Shown: in pieces, positions 23,816 through 35,990 of the stretch
Layout: the number at the start of each line of letters is the position of its first letter
Numbering within the stretch: position 1 is the first letter of the stretch
Assembly (NCBI GenBank): GCA_905182995.1
Contig: CAJJDP010000128.1
Span: 288,443-352,442, forward strand
DNA length: 64,000 bases
Direction: 5' to 3'
Origin: Paramecium octaurelia
Lineage: Eukaryota > Ciliophora > Oligohymenophorea > Peniculida > Parameciidae
Notes under the pieces: model-generated
What the model was told of the DNA's origin: nothing
The model's input: only the letters and a program-made list of their open reading frames with translations
The model's database searches: none
Translations under genes and position numbers: made by a program

Positions 23816-24472
23816 TCATAACTTAATTGAGTTTATTGAATTCAAATTAATGCTACCCATACCTTAAAATTATCTATTCTTTAATTTTCCCTTCTCCTTC
23901 TTAAAATTGTCTCCCCTTGTGAACTTCAACTTCTCATTTCCAAACTCACCATATTGATCCCCTTCTCCAAACTTCTTTTTGGCCTCAAAAGTGTTGTCTC
24001 TCAAATGTTCTGGCATTTTCTCAAACACTGTTTCATCACATTTTTGGAAAAACCTCTTCTTCTCCTTTTTCTCTCCAACCTCCTCAGTGATTGGTATGTC
24101 TTATATTTAACATCTCAATACTACTCATTTGAGTGAATGTTCTCTTATCTGACAATTGCTTTGCAGATTATTTGTTGTTCTTCGCCTCCTCCTTTGGTTA
24201 ATCACTTTCCTCCTCCTCTTGTTCTTCTTATTCTTCATGCTCAGCCTCAGCAACAAATTTGGCAGCAAGCTTACTAATCAATATGCAATTGCTAATTACG
24301 GATGTCCTTCAACATAATATTTTATTATTTTTTATAAATCCTTGTTCGTCATTGGAGTTTCATCATGTTCGTACAAAGAATCAATTTGCTTTGCAGATTT
24401 CTTCAATCCAATGGATCTCAAGTATTCTACTATCAAGGGTAACACATCTTGTGGAGTCAAGTCTCTTTGCAT
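23816..24472 (-). CDS. SRP40/Nopp140-like nucleolar protein
   Basis: Nopp140/SRP40 shuttles between nucleolus and Cajal-type bodies and binds box C/D and H/ACA snoRNPs. The 202-residue product has an N-terminal LisH-like helix pair (VLPLIVEYLRSIGLKKSAKQ), a short acidic Glu-rich linker, and the SRP40 C-terminal domain: RFFQKCDETVFEK, LRDNTFEAKKKFG, NEKLKFTRGDNFKKEKGK. The Ser/Lys repeats between the two are far shorter than in animal NOLC1. Introns at 24100-24121 (22 nt) and 24274-24299 (26 nt). A 16-residue extension follows the usual end. Confidence 0.85.
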
Positions 24473-24527
24473 CAAAATAATAAATGGAATTTATTTTAAT
24501 CACACAAAAATCGCTATTAAAATTCTT

Positions 24528-25080
24528 ATGCAATAATAACAAATATAAAAACAGAATTTCGCTGCATTAAATTAAGAACAAGAACTCAAACTCCAACAAC
24601 AACAATAAGAAATCCTGAGCAACATGTACTAAATAAATCAATAATCTGCCAATTCACTCGTGACTGTATGCAATTAATCATTTATATTAGCTTCACAATC
24701 AAGGCGAAAAAATTAATCAATTTGAACAAAACTTAGATCAAAATCAATAGAAATTACATAAGATCGATTACATCTTGGACGTCATCAAATCTCCATGGGG
24801 CTAATTTAAGGCTCTCTTCACTCAACCCAAACAAGAGAAGGTGGGAAATCAAAAGAAAGATGATTAAAAACAACAAATACAATAACCACCTTAAAGGTAG
24901 GTTGATGATATCTATGATGAGATGATCAATTAAACTAATTAAATGAAATACTAATAACTTTTAACACATCAAACCATAACTAATCAAAATTCCTAATTAG
25001 ATAGAATAAACTAAAAGGCTGACAAGCAAACTGTCCAAATGTCCAAATAGAATGAAAAAACAAAAAGTATCATTAAATGA
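24528..25080 (+). CDS. SNAP-25/29-like Qbc-SNARE
   Basis: Qb/Qc-SNAREs zip with syntaxin and synaptobrevin to fuse membranes. The 175-residue product has two SNARE-type heptad segments. The first (LHNQGEKINQFEQNLDQNQ ... DVIKSPWGQFKALFTQ) resembles SNAP-29 Qb helices; the second, C-terminal (QNSQLDRINQKADKQTVQMS) resembles the SNAP-25 Qc helix. No transmembrane segment and no Cys cluster, as in SNAP-29. One 25-nt intron at 24666-24690. Its start is only 55 bp from the divergent start of the SRP40-like gene. Confidence 0.8.
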
Positions 25081-25426
25081 ATGCATTTAAATATTAGAAT
25101 ATAGAAATGATTTCTATTATTTTTATATTTATCATTATATAAAAACAACATTAAAGTATATCAATCTATATTCATCAATTTTTATAGTAAATTACAATAA
25201 ATTCATTAATTATATAGTAATAGACACATTTAAAGAATAATCCTTAAACAACATGTAGATGATGAATTATTCTTATAATTTCTGTTTTTATTATAATCAT
25301 CTCAAAGAATCTATGAATAAACTAAAAATAACTATAAAACATAAAGCTTCCTAACAACTGAAATTATTGCTCAACACTAATATTAAGGAGATCTTAATTT
25401 TAAATTATAAATAGTTAATTTATTAA
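25081..25426. other. AT-rich intergenic DNA between convergent genes
   Basis: Nothing recognised; short spacer between the SNARE and TPR 3' ends. Confidence 0.5.
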
Positions 25427-26851
25427 TCAGATTTCAAAATCAGGTATAATAACATGTACCTATCTATTTGACCAATAGGGTAATTCTTCAGCAATCTGCT
25501 AGGCCTTAATGATCAGTTCTAAATAATATATGATTTTTTACATTCTCCTTCACTGCTTCTATTGGGCATCTTCTTCAACATACTTCCAAGTAACTACATA
25601 CACAATACGTTATTGTAAGAATCTGAATTCTCGAGCATTTGTAAAACTATCCTATACATGCTCTCAGCTCTATCAAACTAAAAAAGTCTTCATTTATATA
25701 ATACATATTTATTTGTACTGCAAGTCCATGCCAAAAATAAGAGGGATCTGTCCATATTGGTTGGATCTTACTCTTCATAAAAATTGATTGTAGTTTTCAA
25801 CCAAAATTACAATTCAGTTCTTTTAGAGGGTGCTTTATTTAAAACAAATTCACTTAAATTGAGTAAGGGTTTTCCTACATGCAAACTTTTGAATTAGGTT
25901 TTAGTTAGATTGGTTTTATCCTATGGTAGAAGATCTTCATTCAGTAACCATTCCAATCCTGTTTTAATTTGATTGTTTGAATGCTCTATGTAATAAATAG
26001 ACTTCTTAAATAGAGGTATCACATTTTCAAAATCTGCATCTATATTTTCAGCTGGGATGTCACTTTGTAGAGGCCCTGTCTCTTCCTCATTATCACTTAC
26101 AAATTCTCTAAGACTTGGGAACTTATGCCACCATGAAGCCACAGCTAAACTATTATAAGCCCATCCTTTTAATTGATTAGATGGATCTGAAGCCAGACAC
26201 TCCCTCAATCTCGATTTGGCATCAGTATAGTTTTCCTTTAATAAATAAGCAGTCTTTGAATAGTGTATAAATTTGATACTCCCAAAAAATACAGAAATTG
26301 CTTCTAATAACCTAAGGGTACATTTTCTCTCTGCATTTCACTCAATAAAGCCTTGCCCAAGAGTATGGCCTTATTTAGATTGTACTTCAAACAATGAGTT
26401 AAGAGATCACTGTAAGCAGAATAGACCAGGGCGTAATTAGCTTTTTGTCTTAAAAATTGTCTGATTATTTCTTCTAGTTGAGCTTCTGCATCCTCATATC
26501 TTCTTAGTTATAGATTGGAGTAGACAATTCTATTAATTTAGATGTGCAGATCTACCTTCTTGAAACATCAACCCATTCCTTATCTTTTAAGTTGTTGGTT
26601 TCTAAAAAACTCTTGAATCTTCCAAAGAATTGTAAGGCCACTCTATATTTACCATGTTGCATTTGTTCAAGACCATATCAACCACAAATATAATTAAATT
26701 TGTACTTGTATTGTTCTGTAGCTAATACAGTTGAATACATTTCATCCTGTTGTGATTGCTATTGTTTTGGCTCAATAGTCTGATTGAAATAAAACTTGGG
26801 AGTGGATTTTTGAAATGTGATTAAAGCATTCCGAACAATTTTAAAGAGCAT
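25427..26851 (-). CDS. TPR-like mitochondrial protein with in-frame TGA
   Basis: The product is a helical-repeat (TPR-like) protein: RYEDAEAQLEEIIRQFLRQ, YQKQFLYFLGTAYLLKENYT, KGWAYNSLAVASWWHKFPS and similar amphipathic pairs over most of its length, preceded by a mitochondrial-type presequence (MLFKIVRNALITFQKS). Introns 25519-25541, 25678-25704, 26254-26279 and 26530-26555 make the length a multiple of three (441 codons including the stop). Codon 58 is TGA (26678-26680), inside YICG-stop-YGLEQMQHGKY. Alternatives: a Trp or Cys codon mutated or misread, recoding, a rare 63-nt intron removing it, or a true start downstream at MQHGKY. Confidence 0.7.
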
Positions 26852-26999
26852 AAGAGATGATAATAATATTTATTGATGTGAGTGTGTAAAATCAAAGAGG
26901 ATTATTATTATATATAAATCAGTAGTCTTATGTAAACAATATCGATAGTGGGTTTTTTGATTCGATACATAATAAAAATAATTTTTAACAAAGAGAGCA

Positions 27000-27982
27000 A
27001 TGATGACAGAGGAAGACTTCTTAAACGGATATATGTCTAGAAATCACAGGATTTCGGAGGGATATGCCTATGCCATATCTGCAGTTTGGTATTAATGGAT
27101 GTCAATATTAGGTATAGACAATTTGAGAGATTCTTATAAAATCCATCAGGCGTTGATGTTTCAAGATTTAACAAAATTCAAAATGCTAATATAGTATAGA
27201 GATCCATGGATAAGTCAGTCTCCTTAAAATAATATTCACTTCCTCCTTATCAGCAAATAAATTATTCTCATGTTTATGGATTGAAGCCAGATGCTTAATA
27301 TCATGTGGATTTCCTCATTGTCTCAATCGATGTATGGCACTTTTTTAAACAGTATTACGGTGCAGGTATATCTACTGATAGAGATTAATTTAGATTACGA
27401 CGTGATTGTTTTTGTCACTAAACTTCATCCTCAAATCACCAACTATATCCAATGCGATAATTTAGAGGAAGGGCTGTGTGTTTGCAAAGAAATCATCAAT
27501 ATCATCTTTGTCATAATATTTCCAAGAAACACCACTGTTATGCAAGCCATCTTTACTCCCATAAGTCCTTGGATGGATTTGATGAAACTCCGCACTTTTC
27601 TCTTTGCCATGTACAATCTGGGAACTGATACAATCAAGTTCACCAATGAAGCCTACATTTATTTCAACAAAAAAAAAGTACCCTTTAAGGGCAATAGAAT
27701 ACTTCACGATATTGGCATCACTCAGGATCTTTAGATTGTCATGGCCTGTCAAAACTTGTTGATGTAAGACATAGAGGAAGAGGTAGAAACAGATGGAGAG
27801 GAACAGTAACTGGAATAAAGTAATAAATTCTCATTCTATTCTTCTTAGATTTACATGACAAACAAGAGTTCTTAGATATCTTAGAAAAAGCACTTGATGA
27901 ATAGTCTACTTTGCAACTGAGTATAAAATCAATTGAAAACATTCAATAAACTTTAGAGCAAAATGACTTCTTTTAAATTTGA
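27000..27982 (+). CDS. DUSP-domain protein without a USP protease domain
   Basis: DUSP domains are found beside the catalytic domain of ubiquitin-specific proteases. The 300-residue product has a DUSP fold over about residues 10-125: AVWYRQFERFLQNPSG, NYSHVYGLKPDAQYHVDFLIVSIDVWHFFKQYYGA (the VWxxxxxxYGA signature). A ubiquitin-like or unknown domain follows, then an acidic linker (DIEEEVETDGEE) and a C-terminal coiled coil. No Cys/His protease boxes are seen, so it may be an adaptor. Introns 27089-27111, 27366-27393 and 27820-27848 give 301 codons. Starts 148 bp from the divergent TPR gene. Confidence 0.75.
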
Positions 27983-28106
27983 ATTTATTGTTATTATATA
28001 AAAATATATATATATATTAGAGTGAAAAAGGTGAATATTTTACTAAGAATCGACCAAAACTACTAAAATTTAGGATCTGACAACTTTTCAGTTTAATTTA
28101 CAAAAA

Positions 28107-29353
28107 ATGTTTGCTCGTCGTAATGGTTCCAGATTAAAATTGAATGATACTTAGAAGAACTTTGTAATCAAGGTAAATCATTCTTATTAATGTATTAATA
28201 GAGAGCATGCTCTACCAATAAATCCTCTATTTCTAGTTTAAATACCAGTAATTCTTCCAAATTTTTTGTAAAAGAAATCTCCTATTTGAGTAGTAATTTG
28301 AAGATAAGACACATCCAGAAGACGGAAAACTATTAGATCTGTTATCAGAAAATGAAAATCTATAGAAGTCTCATATCTATCATCTCCAAATGAGTTCTTT
28401 TCAAATTCATAATGATGAATCTGTCTAGTAAAGATGTAAATATCTAATACCTTAAATTGATATAGATGCCCTGTCAGATGATGTCAACAACCCCTAATTG
28501 AGAAGAAACATCACTTATAATTGGCATTATCATAATGACCATCAACAACATCTATGTTAAGATACAGTTTCTTTTAGTTTCTCAATCAAGAAGCATGGAA
28601 TCAAAGAGATGTTGAGAGCCAAGATGGTAGATTGGATGATAGAAGTATTCGGGAACTACCCTACTACTACCACATCATAGACCTACTTCAGAGCTGTTGG
28701 TCTATTAGATGCTTTTCTCAAAAAAACTTCGATGTATTATTACGATGGAGATGTGCATCTTATGGGCATCAGTTGCATGTTCATAGCATCCAAACTTGAA
28801 GATATCTATCACATTCCATTAAGTGACATTGTTACTAGAGTTGGACACAATAAATTCAATACTATTAAGGTTAAAAATATGGAATAAACCATTTTGGAAA
28901 CTCTATAATTCAATGTCTATTTCCCAACTCCTTTAGATTATTTATAAAATCTATTTTACAAGTGCTTCAGCCTAAATGATAAGTAATATTTTAAAATAAA
29001 TCTATAGCTAGACATTGTAGAACATCTACGAGACATGCATATATATATTAAAAATGTGTATGCATGATTTACACATGCTCAACTTTACACCAAATCTCCT
29101 ATCAGCAGCTATTGTAGGCTATGCAGTTAGAGAATACATCGATACAAAATAAGAAAATAAAAAGGCCGACAATTTAAAATTAAATAAATAATCTGTAATA
29201 ATTTTGTACTTAGTTATTTAGCAAGATTCTATTGTTAAAATTGCCAAAATAGACTTTAATACATACAATGAATGCTAGAAGTAAATTGCTGAGTTGATTA
29301 ACACATTCAAATCCAAATATCCAGATCTTAATAATTTAGAAAAGTTTTCTTGA
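28107..29353 (+). CDS. Cyclin
   Basis: A 389-residue A/B-type cyclin-like protein that would activate a CDK. The cyclin box is at about residues 175-290: KEMLRAKMVDWMIEVF (the MRxxLVDW motif), TYFRAVGLLDAFL, LMGISCMFIASKLEDIYHIPLSDIV and MEQTILETLQFNVYFPTPLDYL. The second cyclin fold follows (IYILKMCMHDLHMLNFTPNLLSAAIVGYAV). Introns 28173-28201, 28268-28290 and 28983-29007; 390 codons. The N-terminus is Ser/Asn-rich; a D-box-like RNGSRLKLN near residue 5 is only suggestive. Confidence 0.88.
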
Positions 29354-29739
29354 CAATTATATTTTTGAATTAATTATTTTCATTTATCATGTAAATTGGG
29401 ATTCACTAACTAACATAGAATGGTTGATTCTAAAGGGTTTGGTGGGTTGTAAAATTACAAATTATTTATATATTTTTATTAAATAAGTTTATCGAACTAC
29501 TTAAATCAAATTCAATAGATTTCTAGCTTGTTGTAAATCATAATTGATATAATATTTAAATTAAAAGACATTCCAATAATTCTGAGTAGCTTTGATAAAT
29601 ACTAATATATATATAATTTATACTTTATACTTTAATGCTAAGTTAATATTAATTTTTTATATTAATATTACTACTAATTTATAATGTACTGATGGTTTCT
29701 GATAATATAAGATATGATTTTACATTGTCTTTGATTTTC

Positions 29740-29847
29740 ATTGGTTGATTCTATGTTAATGTGATTTAATCAATTGGAATTCACCGTGAGATTTTTTGGA
29801 TTTTATTAAAATTTACTATTTTGAACCAATATTCTTAATCAACCAAT
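29740..29847. promoter_or_regulatory. Paired CCAAT-type inverted repeat upstream of histone H3
   Basis: An 11-bp perfect inverted repeat, ATTGGTTGATT (29740-29750) and AATCAACCAAT (29837-29847), lies 80-190 bp before the H3 start; a further CCAAT is at 29826-29830. CCAAT boxes are common in histone promoters, but function here is inferred from position only. Confidence 0.3.
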
Positions 29848-29928
29848 CATAATACAGAATTACTTATTTTAATAAACTTAAAACCCCTTAAATATAAATT
29901 CAAAAATTAAATTAAATAATCAATAAAA

Positions 29929-30351
<423 letters not shown>

Positions 30352-31987
30352 TCAATTAATATTATATTCAATTAAATGTGTTCATCTCTTTTAATGCAAA
30401 ATATTTTCTTAAAATTTTCATTTTCATGGAAACAATAAATTTAGAAATTCTAAAATTTATTATAACACATTTTAAATTAATAATGAATTATCCAATATCA
30501 TTTGAATTTAACATAAATCTAATAAATAATAACCTCTTCAATTTTAGTGTAAGTAGATATTTGTAAATATATAAATCAGAATAAATGTTCTTTAATTGAA
30601 TATGAATCCAATACTTTTGATTTAATATATTTATAATATTATATTAGATTGAAAAATCTAATATTTCTAATTGAATTTAGTAAAAATAACATCCTTATAA
30701 GAACATTGTATGATTTTTGATAACTATTGTGTCTTAAAGTGAAATAATTAATAATACCTAGGTATTATAAAAATATTAAATAACCCTCGGATCAAATTTT
30801 ATTAATTCTTTAATTAAATTAATCCAGCCATTAAATTAGATAGAAATGATAATCAAACAAGGAAATTATAAAGGGAATCCTAAATACAAAGATCTAATCA
30901 TTATATTTCAATTTTTAGTATCCAGAGCTCTTAATTTTTCAACAATATTAATGATTCAATTAGTTATTCTGATTCTAAGCAAGTAAATTAACACTTTAAT
31001 TTCACTAATATTAGATGGTTGGTAATTTTGAAATGGGTTCTATATTTATTTTATGATATATACATCATTTATAATATATGGTTAGTCATAAAATTCTCTT
31101 CCATAACCAATAAAATAACAAATATATTATTGATTTTTTAGAAATTTGTTATAATATAAAAGTAAAATTTTATATAAATTCTCATAAAATAAGCAAGAGA
31201 TTATTATTAATAGAAAAGTAATTCCAACTCTGTATTATTTACAACCTTTTAGTAATAAAGGGGATTAAAAGAATAGAATTCTTATTTAGAAAATGAATGT
31301 CGCAATGCATCTCCCTTTTTCAGATTATTGATCAAATTTAGAGTTAATGCAAAAATATTATTATTGTTTAACTATAGTTAAACATTATATCTGTTATATG
31401 CTGCTAATATTGTTTGTTGCATTAAAACTGCTTCGAGTACCGCCCTAGGATTTTTTTCTTAAATTCGATGTCATAATTATACATTAGGTATTTACAACTC
31501 TATCTCATATTAGAACGTTAGCTTAATAGCTATACAGACCATGTTGATTGTATTTGAATATTAAGTTGAAATTTCACCATTTTGAAGAAAAAAAAATAAT
31601 GTATTTTCTGGTTTCTTCTGATCAGGGAATAATTATAAATAAATCTCTAGAGAATTGAATAATTCATTAGAAAACAAAGTATATAAGGAGATGAAGAAAG
31701 ATAGAACTGTATTACTGATGATTCTGTAATTATCTGAAGCGATTGAATGTAGAAATATCATTACTTCTTCAGAATAGATAAAATTTGTTTGAATTATTAT
31801 ATAAGATTGCATAAATGATAACTCGATTAGCAGAAATTCATAAGGAGATGGTGTGAATAGATTTTAAGGTGATTCTCGAGTTTTGAGATAAAATTCAATT
31901 TATTGTTGTGATATTCAATTATATTTAATATCTTATCAAGATATATTGTTGATTGAGAGTTAATTAATCGAAAAGCAGAAAATAAAA
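30352..31987. other. Long AT-rich stretch without a clear gene
   Basis: Many TGA codons in all frames. Short protein-like pieces occur around 31620-31750 on the plus strand but cannot be extended. No RNA gene recognised until the tRNA-like element. Confidence 0.45.
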
Positions 31988-32057
31988 AGGGGTCGGAAAG
32001 AGTTGAACTTTCTTTTTTATTCTTTGGACTAATAAATGCCACCGCTGGCACAACCCC
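31988..32057 (-). tRNA. tRNA-like gene, probable CCA (Trp) anticodon, atypical body
   Basis: The 5' strand GGGGTTG pairs with CGACCCC at the 3' end (seven pairs, one G-U). The T arm is perfect: GAAAG, loop TTCAACT, CTTTC, which also supplies a box B. A T-run follows directly, as for a Pol III terminator. In the middle, TTTATT/AATAAA close a loop with T-CCA-AA in anticodon position, but the inner A-G pair is mismatched. The D arm is odd: GTGCCA/TGGCAT around GCGG, leaving no linker to the acceptor stem. Total 70 nt. It could be an unusual or decaying tRNA-Trp. Confidence 0.5.
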
Positions 32058-32635
32058 TCCTTATCCTATTCAAGAAATAACAAATTCGTATAAATAGTAA
32101 TGTTGTTATGTGATAATTCATAGTAACTAATAGGAAGGTCTAAAGTAAAGAGGAAGCTGAGAATGCTATCATACTTATGAAGTCATAATATATAATATTT
32201 TAATTTTTATGAAAATTATTATTATGAGAGATTATTTTGATCTAAAGAGTTGAAATAGAATCAAAAAAATCTGCTCGAGTAGAATATTAAATGAAGTTAA
32301 ATATTTGCTATTTAAACGAGTTTGAATCACTTATAATTTAAATGAAACAAACTATTGGAAGCATGGAAATGAAGAAAAGTAGAATTTTTCAGTTTTACAA
32401 GATCAAAATGTAATATGAGATTAATAATGTAGTCATTACATATTGATTAGGAGAACTAATTTAAATAAGGGAAATATTAATGTAAAATTATTCAAAGTGA
32501 ATGATGATGCATTGATAAAGAAGTAGTATTAAGATAATAAACGAATGTTACAAATTCGAGAATTTTACAAGTCAATAATGAAAACTTGAAAATGTTAAAA
32601 AATGATTTTTTCAGAGAAACATTGAATGAGCACGT
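32058..32635. other. AT-rich DNA left of the duplicated block
   Basis: No gene recognised. Similarity to the Rab/GTPase copies farther right begins abruptly at about 32636. Confidence 0.45.
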
Positions 32636-32770
32636 ATAAAAAATCAGCTGATCCCATTAACATAATTAAATCATTTTCTGAAACTTAATCTTTAGAAGGA
32701 CAGTTTCCAAATATATAGAAAATTAAAACTAATAAAGTTGTTGTTGATTATTATTTTTAAGTTAATATTA
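32636..32770 (+). pseudogene. 3' fragment of a Rab GTPase gene
   Basis: Encodes KSADPINIIKSFSETQSLEGQ, matching the C-terminal tail of the intact Rab at 59198-59968. The upstream GTPase domain is missing and the terminal Cys-Cys is lost: the frame runs on as NKVVVDYYF to a later TGA. It sits just upstream of the GTPase copy in the same order as in the intact block. Confidence 0.7.
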
Positions 32771-32891
32771 TTTGAAATATTTCCGAAATTCTAAAATAAT
32801 TATTTTTTACATAATCAAGTCTTTAAATGTAATAGAATTACAAAAACTTTGATGATATTAATTAAAATAACTAAAAAATTGAACTAATCTA

Positions 32892-35608
32892 ATGGAGTAG
32901 CACTAGGGATTCTTCCAAGAATTGAAACAAATCTACAATATTAAAATACCGATTCCAGAACCATCAGTCTATTAACAAAAACATGCCAAAAAGTTTTTAT
33001 TTTATATTGATCTTACAAATACTCAAAAATACTATGATTTAATGTCCAAATTATCGATTAATAATAGCCAAGAAAGATAATGGTAAGGTGGATAATTATG
33101 CGAATTTGAATTTTAAAATGATAAATAAGAATAATAATCTATTTTCTGCTATTATTTCGATAATTTTATAGAAAATGATGAAATAAAAATCTAGAGTTTA
33201 TTTAGATTTCGAATATTTTTGGACAATTTCATAAAAACTCAAGAAAACTATTAGATAAAATTTGTATTTCACTTTGTACTAAAAAAGAACTAAAATTATT
33301 TAGAATTTGAATAACATTTAATAAAATATTCTTATTTAATTCTCGATGGGTCTTTCTACAAGGATTAAGATTTCATATGTGTGTATGATAAATGGGATAA
33401 AGATGAAATGAACTGTTGTAAGGTTTCATCTAAAAAAATACATCATAATAAAAATAAAGTATAGGATAGATTTGACCTTTCATATATTAAATTATTGGAT
33501 GAAGCTTTTGTTTACGCTTAATATAAATAGATTGTTCAGAATTCGATAGGATATAAATGTTAAGAGTATTTGTAATCTTAGGTTGATGTAGTTTTAAAAG
33601 AATTTGAAAAAGAACTTGAGAAACTTTAAAATGACATAGAGCTAATGATTGAATTCCCAGTCAATCTGGCTAATGAAATAGAATCTAATTAAAATGTTTC
33701 ACAATATTTAGAAAGTTTGAAGACTTTTATTGATGAGGTTTTCATGTTAGTAAAGGTAGATGAGAATTTTGATAAAATGGTAGAAGGATTATTAAAAGCT
33801 TTAAAAAATTAAAGATCGAAAATGTTGGAATGTTTAAATAAAATTGTTAAAGAAATTAGTTAATTTGAAAACTATTTAATAATAAATTATTAAGAAAAAT
33901 CACCTAATGAAGTATTTAATTAATTGCTTCAATTTTAATTTAAATTAGATGAATCTGATATTAAAGTTTTGCAATAAATAAAACAATATTAATACAATTA
34001 TGGTGTTATAACTAAAACTATGCTTACGATTTAAATTAACTTTTATTAATGGTTTGAGTACTTCGATTTGTTTCTTCCATAAAGCTTCGCATATTTTTAA
34101 AGAATAAATAATAAAAAATATAATATAAATTTTAAAAAACCTTATGTTATTGTTTTAGGCATGACAAAAGTTGGGAAAAGTACATTACTCAATATATTAA
34201 ATAAACCAGAGAATATTAGAATTACAAAGGATAATAAGTTCGATGTAGAAAAACGGAATAGTAAAATTCTATTATCTCATAAAAATACTAGTTAAACATT
34301 TTAGACATAAGAAGTGGATATTGGTGAATTTATATTTGTTGATACTCCTGGGTTACGTGATACTAATGGTGTTAATATAGTTTTCAATAAGTTAAACATC
34401 TTTAATACAATAAATTAAGTAAGAGAATAGATTTTTCTATTTTTGATTGATGGAGCACAACTTTCAACGAGTAAAAACGATTTAATAGATTCAATAAATC
34501 AAATAAATTTGATGCTAACTGATCAATATCTTGAAAATAATATCATTCCTATGTTCACTAAGGTAAAAGATGATGATAATATGAAATAAATAATTACAAC
34601 ATGGTAAGCCGAGACAATGAAAGATATTACAGATCAGAAATAATTAAAAAAATTTTGAATATCATTAAAAAAGCACTAGATCAAGAAAATTATATCAAAA
34701 TTTATTAGGCAAATCACTATGAAATCCATGAAGAAATAAAATTATTGGAATAAGAAATTAAAGATTTAAAAGAATAAATCTTGTTATTATCTAAAAAAAG
34801 GGAAGTATGCACGGATCAATTTGAGCAATTAGAACAAAAAGAAAAAGAGTTACAAGACTTAAACAAACAGAGATTATTATCAAAAAAAATAACTTAAATT
34901 AAAGAGGATGTTTTAGGGAAATGTAAAATTATCTTAGAAAGGAAAAAAAATGCATTGCAAGGAAAATCAGATCTTAATTAGAAGAATAAACTCAATTTAT
35001 CTGAGGAAGAGAATCAACTATTATATAAGATATTAGAACATCGAGACAAATTTTATAAACATCTCTTAAACAATATAACAAATGAATTTATTGCTTAGAT
35101 GCTTTTTGATAATTCAATGAGTATAAATGATAAGGTTAGTCTATTATATAAAATAGACAATGTAAATTTGGAAAGAATTTAAGATATACCTGAAGAACTA
35201 ATGAGTCAAAAGACATAAGATTAGATTTATAAGCTTGATCGCTTTAATAATAATATAAAGGAGCATGATGAAAATAAGGATCCAACCAAAGTTGATTTTA
35301 AAGAATTTAAGAAAAAATTCACATTCATTTGTGCAGCTTTTACAAATGAAGCCTCTATCCATCATGAACTCTAAGAATTTTTAACTTATAAGTGGAAGTA
35401 AATAGATTAATTCTATAAAATCCCCTTAAGCATACCCAATATATTAATTACAATACCTTGTGCTCTTATTATGGCGATATCTGCTGGGAGTGAATTATTT
35501 AAAAAAAGTTTATTTGTATAAAAGATGGAAAAAGAGAAATAAGAGAAGCTTATTTAAGCCTAGATTCAGCAAAAGTATTTTAAAGAATTTGAGAAAAAAA
35601 ATAGATGA
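32892..35608 (+). pseudogene. Large coiled-coil P-loop GTPase, diverged copy with frameshift
   Basis: A paralogue of the gene at 48897-51623, clearly diverged (for example YNIKIPIPEPSV versus YDIKIPIPKPSV). The N-terminal 390 residues are helical. Then come G1 LGMTKVGKSTLLNIL, G3 VDTPGLRDTNG and FTKVKDDDN in the G4 position, a long coiled coil and a C-terminal hydrophobic pair of helices. At 34646-34652 a run of seven A replaces the five of the other copies; the frame hits TGA at 34656-34658 (588 residues). The remaining 300 codons continue in another frame to TGA 35606-35608. A sequencing indel is possible, since downstream coding is well kept. Confidence 0.75.
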
Positions 35609-35990
35609 GTAGTAATATTTATCTAAAAATTATACAATTTTTTTCTTATAGTCTATAAAGGCATTACTTTAATTCTTAATTTTAAGTTTATATTTAATTT
35701 TTTGAGATCTATATACCAATCTTTTGAATAGAGAGAAATAAAGAAAATAAAAAATTCAACTTAATTCAAATTCAACATAATAAATAAATTCTTCCTGTAA
35801 ATTATTTTTGTAATTAGTTCTATATACATTGTAAAATTACCTAATTTATTAGAATTACTTTATTGTATTCAATTTTGTTTGATAAAATATTTCTGACTAT
35901 TTCAAGATATAAAATCTTAAAACATATCATTTTATAAGAGATAATGAAAGTCAAAATAATCATATAAAAATCATATTCAAATAATCTTAT

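Noticed and set aside
26678-26680. Selenocysteine as the firm reading of the in-frame TGA
   Set aside because: No SECIS element or homologue could be checked, and the context does not resemble a known selenoprotein. Kept only as one option.
27443-27752. Minus-strand frames of 67 and 96 codons opposite the DUSP gene
   Set aside because: The plus strand forms one 301-codon model with three fitting introns and a recognisable DUSP motif.
29031-29062. CRISPR-like or satellite repeats in the TA-rich stretches
   Set aside because: Only simple TA repeats; no spaced repeat units anywhere in the window.
31988-32057. tRNA-Sec, because the six-pair D stem with four-base loop resembles it
   Set aside because: The variable arm is short, acceptor plus T stem is 12 rather than 13 pairs, and the anticodon region reads CCA, not TCA.
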